Positions 15,257-23,841 of a DNA stretch of 33,169 bases are shown here, piece by piece; position 1 is the first letter of the stretch, and each line of letters begins with the position of its first letter. Source of the DNA: XYB2-FULL-45-11 sp964360375. Lineage in GTDB: Bacteria; Patescibacteriota; Patescibacteriia; UBA9934; GWF2-40-263. A program made the position numbers and the translations under genes. Location: contig CAYHWG010000005.1 in the NCBI GenBank assembly GCA_964360375.1, positions 1 to 33,169 of the forward strand, read 5' to 3'. The notes beneath the pieces were generated by a model that was given only the letters and a program-made list of their open reading frames with translations, was not told the DNA's origin and made no database searches.

Positions 15257-16672
15257 ATGAAGCGATTTTTTGTTGTTTATTTTGTCATTTTTCAGATGAT
15301 CTCAACCACTACTTTTGTCTTTGCACAAGAGCCGACGATTTCAAAAGATCGATTGTTATCAGATGCCCAAATGACAAATACACGCGCAATGAACAAGGAA
15401 GAACTCCGTGCATTTTTATCGCGAGGAGCTCTTGCAACGTATCAGACAAAAAACATCCTCGGAGAAACAAAAACCGCTACAGAAATCATTTATGATGCAG
15501 CAATTCAATTTCAATTGAATCCTCAATTTCTCCTTGCGCTTTTACAACGTGAGCAAAGCCTTGTTGAGGATAAAACACCGTCTAAAAATCAATTGGATTG
15601 GGCGATGGGATATTCCGTATGCGACAGCTGTTCAAAATCTGAGCCTGGAATTCAAAAATTTCGTGGATTCGGTAATCAAGTGCATTACGCAGCAGCCCGT
15701 CTACGCGAATCCTATCTTTCGGATCTTGCAATGCACGGTTCAACCTCTTCCGGAATCGGTCCAGGAATCCCTACAAAAATCGATGGAGAAATTATTATTC
15801 CTGCAAATCAAGCGACAGCATCTCTCTACACCTACACTCCACACCTGCATGGAAATCTCAATCTCGTAAAAATATGGAATCGTTGGTTTTCACAAAAATA
15901 TCCCAATGAATCGCTTTTGCAAGACAGCAACACAGGTGCGATTTGGCTCATTCAATCAGATAAGAAACGACTTGTTACATCAAAGGCGGTCTTTTATTCT
16001 CGTTTCAATCTTTCTCATGTCATCTCCGTTTCAACAGAAACATTAAACACCTATCCGAACGGATCCCCTATTCGCTTTCCGAACTATTCTCTTTTACGCT
16101 CACCAAATGGAACCGTTTATTTAATTGTGAATGATTTGCGTCGCGCATTTACATCTGATGAAGCGCTCCGAGTCGCAGGATTTTCTCCAGACGAACTGAT
16201 CGATGTGACGTTCGATGACCTCCTTGACTATCAAACAGGCGAACCGATTTCCACAAACACAATTTATGCTCAAGGGACGTTACTGCAAAACAAAAAAACC
16301 GGCGGCATTTTTTATGTACAAGATGGCCAAAAACACCCTATCTTCTCTCGTGAGATTCTCGCATCTCGTTTTTCACAACCACATATTTTGGCCGTATCAC
16401 CTGATCGCCTCGAAGCGTATAAAACGGCAGAACCACTTTTATTTTCAGACGGATCCCTCATCGGAGTCAAAGGTTCTTCAGAAGTTTTTGTGATTGAAAA
16501 TGGCCTGCGTCGACCTATTTCCGATGAAGGAACATTTCTAACGTTTGGCTTTAAATGGAATCGTATCGCATGGACAAACGAGCGTTCCGTACTTTTACAA
16601 CCACTTGGATTGCCTCTTTCAAACATCTTACCAAAAGACGATCCTGATTTTTATGCGGTATCCATCAAATAA
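15257..16672 (+). CDS. Secreted transglycosylase-like protein with four repeats
   Basis: A 471-residue exported protein. Start 15257 (MKRFFVVYFVIFQM) is chosen because the upstream ATG 15248 lies before the expected transcription start. A signal peptide (cleavage likely after TFVFAQ-like AFA/FAQ near 24) is followed by a helical domain at about 50-205 with QLNPQFLLALLQREQSLVED, which resembles lysozyme/lytic transglycosylase folds (candidate catalytic Glu in REQS). The rest holds four repeats of about 58-64 residues with cores GAIWLIQSDKKRLVTS, GTVYLIVNDLRRAFTS, GGIFYVQDGQKHPIFS and SEVFVIENGLRRPISD (nucleotides about 15935, 16109, 16301, 16477). Such GxxYLIxNGKRR repeats are, to my knowledge, common in Patescibacteria surface proteins; their ligand is unknown. 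It heads the operon leading to priA, def and fmt. Confidence 0.8.
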   Translation: MKRFFVVYFVIFQMISTTTFVFAQEPTISKDRLLSDAQMTNTRAMNKEELRAFLSRGALATYQTKNILGETKTATEIIYDAAIQFQLNPQFLLALLQREQSLVEDKTPSKNQLDWAMGYSVCDSCSKSEPGIQKFRGFGNQVHYAAARLRESYLSDLAMHGSTSSGIGPGIPTKIDGEIIIPANQATASLYTYTPHLHGNLNLVKIWNRWFSQKYPNESLLQDSNTGAIWLIQSDKKRLVTSKAVFYSRFNLSHVISVSTETLNTYPNGSPIRFPNYSLLRSPNGTVYLIVNDLRRAFTSDEALRVAGFSPDELIDVTFDDLLDYQTGEPISTNTIYAQGTLLQNKKTGGIFYVQDGQKHPIFSREILASRFSQPHILAVSPDRLEAYKTAEPLLFSDGSLIGVKGSSEVFVIENGLRRPISDEGTFLTFGFKWNRIAWTNERSVLLQPLGLPLSNILPKDDPDFYAVSIK

Positions 16673-16675
16673 TCT

Positions 16676-17470
16676 ATGATTACTTTTGCTGCTTTTACTC
16701 CACACTCTCCTCTGTTGCTTGAATCCATCGGAAAAGAAAATTCCTCAAAACTTCGCCTCACGCGCGATGCGCTTCATAAGCTTTCCGAAGAACTCTATGC
16801 ATCACAACCAGATGTCATTCTTTTGATCGGAACACAACGTCACGCTTATCCAGATGCGTTTTCCACAAATCTTCACGAAATCTATTCTGCAAATTTTTCA
16901 GAATTCGGCGACTTATCAACACACGATACCTATCCCTCAGACGTTGAGCTTGTGTCCGAAATACAAAATGAAATGTTTAAACAAACCATTCCGTTTTGTC
17001 TCGATTCTGAATCCTCACTCGATTACGGAACTGGAATTCCTCTCACACTTCTTTTACGATCAAAAAAGAATATTCCCCTTGTCCCGATTTCCTATTGTGA
17101 TCTCTCACCAAAAACACATATTCAATTCGGGAGAGCACTCAAAGAAGTTTGCCTCGCATCAAAAAAACGCATTGCTGTGCTTGTAGCCGGAGATCTCGCC
17201 CATACACTTACTTCAGATGCCCCTGCTGGCTTTCACGAATCCGGTCAGCACTTTGATGAGGCAATCCTAGAAAGTATTAACCCCGTCTCAACGGCAAAAT
17301 TATTAACACTCGATCCTGAGATGGTGAAAGAGGCGAAACAATCGGCGTACAAATCCCTTTTAATTTTGTTTGGAATGATCGAACGTATGCATACAAAAAC
17401 GGAAATTCTCTCCTATGAACACCCATTTGGTGTCGGAGAACTTGTTGTGCAATTTCATCTTACGGGATAA
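16676..17470 (+). CDS. LigB/Memo superfamily protein (AmmeMemoRadiSam B-like)
   Basis: A 264-residue protein of the class III extradiol dioxygenase LigB / Memo fold. The N-terminal FTPHSPLLLESIGKE matches the metal-site motif PHxPLL, and AVLVAGDLAHTL supplies a second conserved His region (around residue 176); GTGIPLTLLL and FHESGQHFD also fit. It resembles proteins annotated as AmmeMemoRadiSam system protein B, but no AMMECR1 or radical SAM partner is in the window. The position where relatives often have S-P-H-G reads GTQRH here. Real substrate unknown; an aromatic ring-cleaving role is unlikely in this gene context. Begins 3 nt after the secreted protein gene. Confidence 0.8.
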   Translation: MITFAAFTPHSPLLLESIGKENSSKLRLTRDALHKLSEELYASQPDVILLIGTQRHAYPDAFSTNLHEIYSANFSEFGDLSTHDTYPSDVELVSEIQNEMFKQTIPFCLDSESSLDYGTGIPLTLLLRSKKNIPLVPISYCDLSPKTHIQFGRALKEVCLASKKRIAVLVAGDLAHTLTSDAPAGFHESGQHFDEAILESINPVSTAKLLTLDPEMVKEAKQSAYKSLLILFGMIERMHTKTEILSYEHPFGVGELVVQFHLTG

Positions 17471-17475
17471 ATGCT

Positions 17476-19302
17476 ATGATTGCGCAAATTTATCCTCTTA
17501 AACGCATGCCTCGTTCCGTGAAGGTTTTTGATTATGAAGTTCCGGAAAATCTCTCTCCTCTTTTGCGCGGTCAGCTTGTAACCATTCCATTTCGACAGTC
17601 CGTTCTCTACGGAATCGTTGCGCGGGTACAGGAAAAACCAAAAAGGGGCATTCTTCTCAAATCCATTATTTCGATCGAGCCTCACTATGCTTTATCGGAT
17701 GCTGAGCTGATTTTTTTTGAATCCATGGCGTATGAGCTCGTTCAATCCGTCTCCTCGTTTTTATACGCCTGTCTTCCAAAAATTCCAAAACACATTCGTA
17801 CTACAAAAAAAACCGTACAGGAAATAAAAACGTTAACGATTCCAAAATCAGAATCAGAAAGTCTTTTTACGCTTGCAAAACAACTCAGTGATCGACATCG
17901 GGCGTTTTGTTACCAATCAGATCTCAAACGCATTGCTGCCATGATCACATTTTATCTGCGTGAAAAATCAGATCAAAAATGCATCATTCTCACCCCAACC
18001 GTTTTAGATGCAACCCGTCTTCGTGCGTACGTTCAGGCTTTTTCTCCAATGTTGTATACCTCTGAACAAACGGAACAGGAGCAATTTAACACGTGGCTTT
18101 CGTTCAAAACAGCAACACACGGAATGCTCATTGGGACAAAAAATACCATCTTTCTTACAGACCCACAAACAACCACAATTTTTGTAGTACGTTCAAGCAG
18201 CTCACACCATGGTCATCATCAACAAAACCCAAGATTTGACGCGAGGTGTGTTTTAGAACGATATGAACAGCTCATGCATACGAATCTTTTTTATTTTGAT
18301 GTCCTTCCGCGATTTGAGGATCTCTATAAATATTCAGACACACCTATTCTTGGTCAATCACCTCATGTTGATTTGTCCCTTGTCGATATGACACAGGAGT
18401 ATCAAGGTTCTGCAGCTGGATCTTATCTGAGTTTCATTGCGCAAGAAACCATTGAACGAGAGCTGAAACAAAAATCACGTATCCTGTGTGTCCTCAACAA
18501 AAAATCACGCGTGAGTCGCTTGTCTTGTTCTACGTGTAAAAAATCTGTTGTCTGTTCTACGTGTCAAAGCGCTTATGCTGTTTCAGAAAATCAGATGCGC
18601 TGTATCCGATGTTTACACACAGAACCTCGATGGAACATCTGTGAATTCTGTCACACAGCAACCATAAAAGAAACGTCTTGTGGAAACAAGAAACTTTCCG
18701 AAATTTTACAAAACGAATTTCCGAACGCACGTTTTTCCTCGATCGACAAAGAACATCCCTTTGTCGACAAAGAGGCGGACATCATTCTCACAACGTCCTT
18801 CTATCTTGAAGAACCGTTTAACCCATTTGAACCGGACCAATTTGGAGTGATTGTTTTGTTGGATGCGGATGAATCGCTCTATCATGAATCTTCAGAGTCT
18901 CTTCGAGAAACTCTTTATGCGTTCGAACAATGGAAGGCTGTCGCGTTTCGCTGTCGTGCCTCACTTTTGCTACAAACGCGCACGCTTTCGTTGTTTCAAG
19001 AATATCTAGAAAATCCTGACACTTTTCTAAGAAAAGAACTCGCTTCCCGCTCTTCCTACCATCTACCACCTTTTCGTCACATTTGCCTTCTTCAACTTAA
19101 AGAAACGGACCTGCGCCGAAAAGATATTCGACTTTCTGAATACAAAAGAGAAATTCGAAAACGGTTACCAGAGGTGCACATACAAAATATGCCAAACGGA
19201 CTTGAGATACGATTTATCGATACAGAAAAAAATATTCTTCTTGATCTTTTTTTCACATTCCCGGATGATGTTATCATTGACATGCACGCGGATTCACGCT
19301 AA
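17476..19302 (+). CDS. priA: PriA-like primosomal protein without helicase motifs
   Basis: A 608-residue homologue of PriA, which restarts stalled replication forks. The N-terminal 3'-end binding domain (DYEVPENLSPLLRGQLVTIPF) and all eight zinc-binding cysteines are kept (351, 354, 360, 363, 376, 379, 389, 392), as is the late SSYHLPPF. The helicase core is gutted: where Walker A (GVTGSGKTE) should be, around 142-155, there is RAFCYQSDLKRIAA; where DEEHD should be, around 236-245, there is FVVRSSSSHH, though the flanking GTKNTIFL and NPRFDAR still align; motif VI (QVAGRAGR) is also gone. It probably loads the replisome without unwinding, as proposed for actinobacterial PriA. In an operon before def and fmt. 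Confidence 0.88.
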   Translation: MIAQIYPLKRMPRSVKVFDYEVPENLSPLLRGQLVTIPFRQSVLYGIVARVQEKPKRGILLKSIISIEPHYALSDAELIFFESMAYELVQSVSSFLYACLPKIPKHIRTTKKTVQEIKTLTIPKSESESLFTLAKQLSDRHRAFCYQSDLKRIAAMITFYLREKSDQKCIILTPTVLDATRLRAYVQAFSPMLYTSEQTEQEQFNTWLSFKTATHGMLIGTKNTIFLTDPQTTTIFVVRSSSSHHGHHQQNPRFDARCVLERYEQLMHTNLFYFDVLPRFEDLYKYSDTPILGQSPHVDLSLVDMTQEYQGSAAGSYLSFIAQETIERELKQKSRILCVLNKKSRVSRLSCSTCKKSVVCSTCQSAYAVSENQMRCIRCLHTEPRWNICEFCHTATIKETSCGNKKLSEILQNEFPNARFSSIDKEHPFVDKEADIILTTSFYLEEPFNPFEPDQFGVIVLLDADESLYHESSESLRETLYAFEQWKAVAFRCRASLLLQTRTLSLFQEYLENPDTFLRKELASRSSYHLPPFRHICLLQLKETDLRRKDIRLSEYKREIRKRLPEVHIQNMPNGLEIRFIDTEKNILLDLFFTFPDDVIIDMHADSR

Positions 19303-19305
19303 TCT

Positions 19306-19791
19306 ATGCATCTTATGACACAAAAAGCTGTTCTCACCTCACCAAACATGCAATTACGTGTTGTCTCAAAGGAATTCACTTCTGAGGATTTTTCGCATCC
19401 AGACACTATTCAACTCGCACAAGATCTTATTGAAACCATGAAACTCGAAAATGGAATTGGGATTGCCGCACCCCAAGTAGGCATTCACAAACGCATGATT
19501 ATCGTCACCATTGCAGAGAATGATTCTCGCACGTATATCAATCCAAAAATCATCTCCTCCTCATTTTTAACCATAGAGAGCGAAGAAGGATGCCTTTCTG
19601 TTCCAGGTGTGTTTGGTATCGTGAAGCGACATCGAGCCGTCACGGTGACCGCACAAGATCTAAACGGAAACCCTTTGCGATTTCGAGCCGTAGGACTTAC
19701 GGCGATCGTGTTTCAACATGAAATAGATCATTTAAATGGCGTTCTTTTTATCGACAAAGTGATTCGCTTTACAACCCATCCGACCCTATGA
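19306..19791 (+). CDS. def: Peptide deformylase
   Basis: Removes the N-formyl group from nascent proteins. A 161-residue metalloenzyme with the three defining motifs: GIGIAAPQVG, EGCLSVPG (metal-binding Cys) and QHEIDHLNG (two metal-binding His and catalytic Glu). The start may be 19306 or the in-frame ATG at 19315; both are close to the priA stop. The stop overlaps the fmt start by 4 bp, the classic def-fmt pairing in which Fmt adds and Def removes the formyl group. Confidence 0.97.
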   Translation: MHLMTQKAVLTSPNMQLRVVSKEFTSEDFSHPDTIQLAQDLIETMKLENGIGIAAPQVGIHKRMIIVTIAENDSRTYINPKIISSSFLTIESEEGCLSVPGVFGIVKRHRAVTVTAQDLNGNPLRFRAVGLTAIVFQHEIDHLNGVLFIDKVIRFTTHPTL

Positions 19792-20738
19792 AAACACGAA
19801 TCGTTTTTTTTGGGACACCGACATTTGCTGTCCCCTTTCTTCAACTCCTTGCTTCAAACAAAAAATACGAAATCGTTTCTGTTGTCACACAACAAGATAA
19901 ACCGACAGGGAGAAAATATCTTTTAACCAAACCGGAGATAAAATTAGCAGCAGAAAATCTTGCTCTTCCTGTTTTACAATTTTCCACATTTAAAGACGAA
20001 ACCGCCGTACACACACTCCGTGCACTCGATGCGGATCTGTTTGTCGTTGTTGCCTATGGAAAAATCATTCCACGTTCTGTATTAGATCTTCCAAAAAAGG
20101 GCTGTCTCAACGTACACCCATCTCTTCTCCCTCTCTATCGCGGACCGGCACCAATCCAAAATGCTCTTTTGCGTGGAGATACAAAAACGGGTGTATCTAT
20201 TATGTTGCTTGATGAAGGGATGGATACAGGACCACTCCTTGCGCAAGAAACAATTCCAATACACGTAGACGAAACATTTACACAACTTGAGCAAAATATT
20301 CTTTCGTTTGCTCCATCGTTTTTAGATCAAACAATCGAGCGCTATCTCACACAAAAAATAAAACCAATGCAGCAAGACAATTCCAAGGCGACCGTGACAC
20401 ACCTGCTTGAACGCAAAGATGGAAAAATTGATTGGAGGATGGATGCGAAAAAAATTGATCGTAAAATCCGCGCCTTTGAAACATGGCCAGGGACATGGTT
20501 TGAATGGAATGAACAAGGAATCAACGTTCGCATCTACATAAAACAAGCACAGTACACACAAGAACGTTCAGATAAACAGATCGGAACTTGTTCTGTCGCA
20601 GACAATAACGTTTTTGTTGTGTGTGGAAACAAATCTGTCCTTCAACTAAAAAACATTCAGCCGGAAGGAAAAAAAGTGATGACTGCAATCGACTATATTC
20701 GAGGGCATCAATCGTTTCTCACAACCACGTTAGTTTGA
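19788..20738 (+). CDS. fmt: Methionyl-tRNA formyltransferase
   Basis: Formylates initiator Met-tRNA using 10-formyl-THF. The 316-residue length is normal. The N-terminal Rossmann domain begins RIVFFGTPTFAVPFL; the catalytic region is HPSLLPLYRGPAPIQNALL (Asn, His) and LLDEGMDTGPLL (Asp). The C-terminal OB-like tRNA domain begins around residue 205. Preceded by def with an ATGA overlap. Its last nine bases (TGA at 20736-20738) overlap tail-to-tail with the convergent polysaccharide polymerase-like gene, and I see no terminator between them. Confidence 0.97.
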   Translation: MKTRIVFFGTPTFAVPFLQLLASNKKYEIVSVVTQQDKPTGRKYLLTKPEIKLAAENLALPVLQFSTFKDETAVHTLRALDADLFVVVAYGKIIPRSVLDLPKKGCLNVHPSLLPLYRGPAPIQNALLRGDTKTGVSIMLLDEGMDTGPLLAQETIPIHVDETFTQLEQNILSFAPSFLDQTIERYLTQKIKPMQQDNSKATVTHLLERKDGKIDWRMDAKKIDRKIRAFETWPGTWFEWNEQGINVRIYIKQAQYTQERSDKQIGTCSVADNNVFVVCGNKSVLQLKNIQPEGKKVMTAIDYIRGHQSFLTTTLV

Positions 20739-22289
20739 GGTCTCTTTCGATTTTACGGTTTGAACTGTTGATGCCGCAAACCTTGGGTTCGGCATTTTTT
20801 GTTTTAAAAAATACAATAAAGCAAAGAATCGAACTCGCGAATCAGGCGGAAGAAAAATAAATAGAAAGAGCAAAACACCAAGTCCAAGTGGATGATTTAA
20901 ATAAGGCGAAAACACATGTGTTGCGGAGATAAAAACAAGAGAAGAAATAATCCAAATTCCGATCCATTCTTTTGGAGTCGAAAACATCGCTCTTGCTCTC
21001 CGAATAAATACCAGAAAAAGAAAAACAAATCCGATCGGAGCCATAAGACCCATCTTAAGCCAAACTTCAAGCCATCCCCATTCCATAGAGGATGTCGTCC
21101 AAGTTCCATCCGAATGGATCGCACGTGCTCGCGGATCATCCGTTTTAAACGTCACCGTTTGTCCAAATCCGTTTCCAAAAAACGGAGCATCTATAATCAT
21201 CTCTCGCATGGGGATCAATAAATTCCATCGACTTCTCACAGCCACATCAGACGTATCAGAGAGTCGTGAATCGAAAATCGACGTAATAGCGTTTCCGTCC
21301 GTTCGATCGTGTGGCCATGGAAAAAAAACCGTGCCTGCTAGGAGAAATAGAGAGAGAGCACATGCGGCCCCAACATGGAGAATTCCCAAAAAAAGTGTTT
21401 TCATGAGCGGTCTTTGAAGAAAAACAAAAAGACCTGCACAAACAATACTCGTAAAAGCGAAGCCGAACCAAAAACTGCGTGACATGCCTATGAGGGCAAT
21501 GAAAAAAACAAGGGATGTTAAAAAAATCGTGATGAGTCGATCGTGTTTCGTTTGTGAAGAAAACAATCTTGGAAGAAGAATCAGCCCGAATAAAAACGCA
21601 AAGAGATGCATTTGCTCAAACACGCGATACATTCCAAACGGTAAACGTGTAATTTCTGCAAAGCGAATATCGCGTAAAAAAACATAGAGCATTTTTAGAA
21701 ATGGCTCGGAAAAATGCGTGTAGGCGTAGAGAATCAAAACGGATGTGCTTGTGGTAAACACCATTCCAGCAGCAAGACACTGAAGCATGACGTGTTTTTT
21801 TATGGCACTCCACTCCACATGTAAAATCGGCAAAAGATACAAAAGGTAAAAATAGGCATTTCCGTCCCGAAACACATCGAGCGCGTTCCGTTTTGTGAGT
21901 CCAATAATAAATCCCCATACGATCGCGATCATGAGCGGAAAAAAACAGGTTGCACCAAAATCACGTCCGAAAAATGAAAGACGTTTTCGAAGCAAGGAAA
22001 TACTGAATCCAAAAAATACCGCAAGAAAAATGACCATGCGTGCGGAAATCCTGAATGAATCCACAGACGTAAAAAAAAGAAATCCGTGTGCATTACTCAG
22101 AAGTTCCAAAAATGCGATTAAAAGCCCGTATTCTAATTTTCGAACGGTTGCAAAAACCGTCACGATTCCAATGAGGATCAAAAAAAATGTACTGAGATGA
22201 AAAAAATAACCGATCGATGAACTCAAAAGCAAAATAAAAAGTGAAGATAAAGCGTAATAAAACGGTTTTCCAAAAAATTCTTGCATCAT
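20730..22289 (-). CDS. O-antigen ligase/polymerase-like membrane protein
   Basis: About 519 residues with around eleven to twelve predicted membrane helices and a large extracytoplasmic loop (about 330-395) carrying FDSRLSDTSDVAVRSRWNL and FFGNGFGQTV, the pattern of Wzy_C / O-antigen ligase (WaaL) proteins, which polymerise or transfer lipid-linked glycans outside the membrane. ATG 22289 is chosen because it overlaps the upstream glycosyltransferase stop by ATGA; the open frame extends upstream only inside that gene. It is the last gene of the cluster. Whether it acts as polymerase or ligase cannot be decided. Confidence 0.85.
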   Translation of the reverse strand: MMQEFFGKPFYYALSSLFILLLSSSIGYFFHLSTFFLILIGIVTVFATVRKLEYGLLIAFLELLSNAHGFLFFTSVDSFRISARMVIFLAVFFGFSISLLRKRLSFFGRDFGATCFFPLMIAIVWGFIIGLTKRNALDVFRDGNAYFYLLYLLPILHVEWSAIKKHVMLQCLAAGMVFTTSTSVLILYAYTHFSEPFLKMLYVFLRDIRFAEITRLPFGMYRVFEQMHLFAFLFGLILLPRLFSSQTKHDRLITIFLTSLVFFIALIGMSRSFWFGFAFTSIVCAGLFVFLQRPLMKTLFLGILHVGAACALSLFLLAGTVFFPWPHDRTDGNAITSIFDSRLSDTSDVAVRSRWNLLIPMREMIIDAPFFGNGFGQTVTFKTDDPRARAIHSDGTWTTSSMEWGWLEVWLKMGLMAPIGFVFLFLVFIRRARAMFSTPKEWIGIWIISSLVFISATHVFSPYLNHPLGLGVLLFLFIFLPPDSRVRFFALLYFLKQKMPNPRFAASTVQTVKSKETSN

Positions 22290-23131
22290 AATGGTTTTAT
22301 ACGGGAGGCAATATAACTCACACAAACAAAAACAGGATCGCAAAGGGAAAAAAAGAAGGAAACAAATCGGCTTTCGTGTTTACGCATATAACGTTTGATG
22401 CTTTGACGAATCATGCGTTGTTTTTTTTGTGTGGCGACGCGATCAAAACTACTTCCCTTTTTGTGTAATGCTGAAATCTCTGAAAAGAATCGTACACGAA
22501 ATCCGGCCTCCTTGGCACGTTTACAAAAATCCACTTCCTCATACCACATGAAAAAACCGTCATCGAGTCCCTGCAGCTCATCAAACACATTGCGACGTAT
22601 GCAAAAAAATGCCCCCATCACCTGATCAACATCTTGCGATTGCGTATAATCAAAATCCGTCATACGCCACCTTGCAACCGGTGCGATGGATGGAATAAGA
22701 TGCGGAATTTTTGAAAGAACCAAGAATTGATCCAATGGTTTCGGGAATCGCCAAACGCAAGCCTGTTGCGTGCCATCAAAATTTTTAAGCGAGATGCCTC
22801 CAATCCCAATATCCGGATTCTTAATCATCTGTTTTTCGATTTGATGGATTGCGTCGTTTACAAACACAACATCCGGATTTAAAAGCAAAATAAAATCTCC
22901 GTGCGCGTGTTTTGCCCCGAGATTACACGCCCCGGCAAATCCAAGATTTGTTTGACTCTCAAGATAGATCACCTGAGGAAACGATTGTCGCAAAACGGAA
23001 AGATCATCACCGGAACCATTTTCAACTACAATCACTTCTACATTCGAAACGTTGTGAAATCGAAACAACGATGCGAGCATGGTGTGAAGATAATCAACCG
23101 TTTTAAAATTAACCGTGATGACACTCATCAT
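22286..23131 (-). CDS. Family 2 glycosyltransferase (rhamnosyltransferase-like)
   Basis: A 281-residue GT2 enzyme resembling WbbL-type sugar transferases. The nucleotide-sugar site starts SVITVNFKTVDYL; VIVVENGSGDD and NLGFAGACNLGAKHA are typical. LLLNPDVVF provides the NPD form of the DxD metal site, and MWYEEVDFCKRA the catalytic acidic region. The C-terminal 30 residues are hydrophobic/amphipathic and could hold it at the membrane. Start 23131 overlaps the upstream gene by ATGA; a second in-frame ATG follows immediately. Donor sugar unknown, and the rhamnosyl label is only by likeness. Confidence 0.92.
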   Translation of the reverse strand: MMSVITVNFKTVDYLHTMLASLFRFHNVSNVEVIVVENGSGDDLSVLRQSFPQVIYLESQTNLGFAGACNLGAKHAHGDFILLLNPDVVFVNDAIHQIEKQMIKNPDIGIGGISLKNFDGTQQACVWRFPKPLDQFLVLSKIPHLIPSIAPVARWRMTDFDYTQSQDVDQVMGAFFCIRRNVFDELQGLDDGFFMWYEEVDFCKRAKEAGFRVRFFSEISALHKKGSSFDRVATQKKQRMIRQSIKRYMRKHESRFVSFFFSLCDPVFVCVSYIASRIKPL

Positions 23132-23841
23132 AGGAGTCCATGTTTTTTCAAAATAATCTGTTTGGCCTGATCGTATTTTTCAACACGTTTTGGTTTCCAA
23201 CCTAAAAATCGCCATGGCAATCGAATGATGAATGACGGAATCCATGTACTCATGCGTTCCAAACGATTGACTTCCATCACATGAAATAAAACCCGATCAA
23301 CGAATTGTCCCTTCTGTCCTTGTTCAAACATCGTGAGCCATAAATCCCAATCTTGAAATCGACGGATTGTTGGATCAAATCCTGAAAACGCCTCTCGTCG
23401 AATCAGAGCAGACGTATGAATAAAATTCATCTGCTTGAGTCGTGTTCCATCACCAAATGGAAAGGAAGAAAATAATTTCCATCCCCATGTAAAACTCGAA
23501 TACGCATATGCTGCCTCAGGATGCTCAATCAGAGCCAATTCCAGATCTTGCAACATGTTTGGTTGCATAAAAACATCTGCATCACAAAATAAAACAAACG
23601 ATCCTGTGGACAGGCAGAAGCCATTATTACGAGCAGTAGGAGCACCCTGATTTGTTTGAACGATCACACGAATACGATCAAGATAAGGCTTCAACACTTC
23701 TTGTGTGTTGTCTTGCGATCCATCATCCACCACAATCACTTCATCCGACTTTCGCGTCTGCGCAAAAATCGCATCTAAACAGGAAACAAGCGTATTTGCA
23801 TGTTGATAGGTCGGAATAATAATAGAAATCGTTTGGTTCAT
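23128..23841 (-). CDS. Family 2 glycosyltransferase
   Basis: A GT-A fold enzyme of about 237 residues. It starts MNQTISIIIPTYQHANTLVSC, with EVIVVDDGSQDNTQEVL (nucleotide-binding Asp) and LFCDADVFMQP (DxD metal site). QDWDLWLTMFEQGQKG marks the acceptor side. The open frame extends 14 codons upstream, but ATG 23841 is preferred because it overlaps the previous stop by ATGA and begins at the family's usual position. It probably adds one sugar of the repeat unit built by this cluster. The C-terminal part WIPSFIIRLPWRFLGWK looks membrane-interacting. Confidence 0.92.
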   Translation of the reverse strand: MNQTISIIIPTYQHANTLVSCLDAIFAQTRKSDEVIVVDDGSQDNTQEVLKPYLDRIRVIVQTNQGAPTARNNGFCLSTGSFVLFCDADVFMQPNMLQDLELALIEHPEAAYAYSSFTWGWKLFSSFPFGDGTRLKQMNFIHTSALIRREAFSGFDPTIRRFQDWDLWLTMFEQGQKGQFVDRVLFHVMEVNRLERMSTWIPSFIIRLPWRFLGWKPKRVEKYDQAKQIILKKHGLL

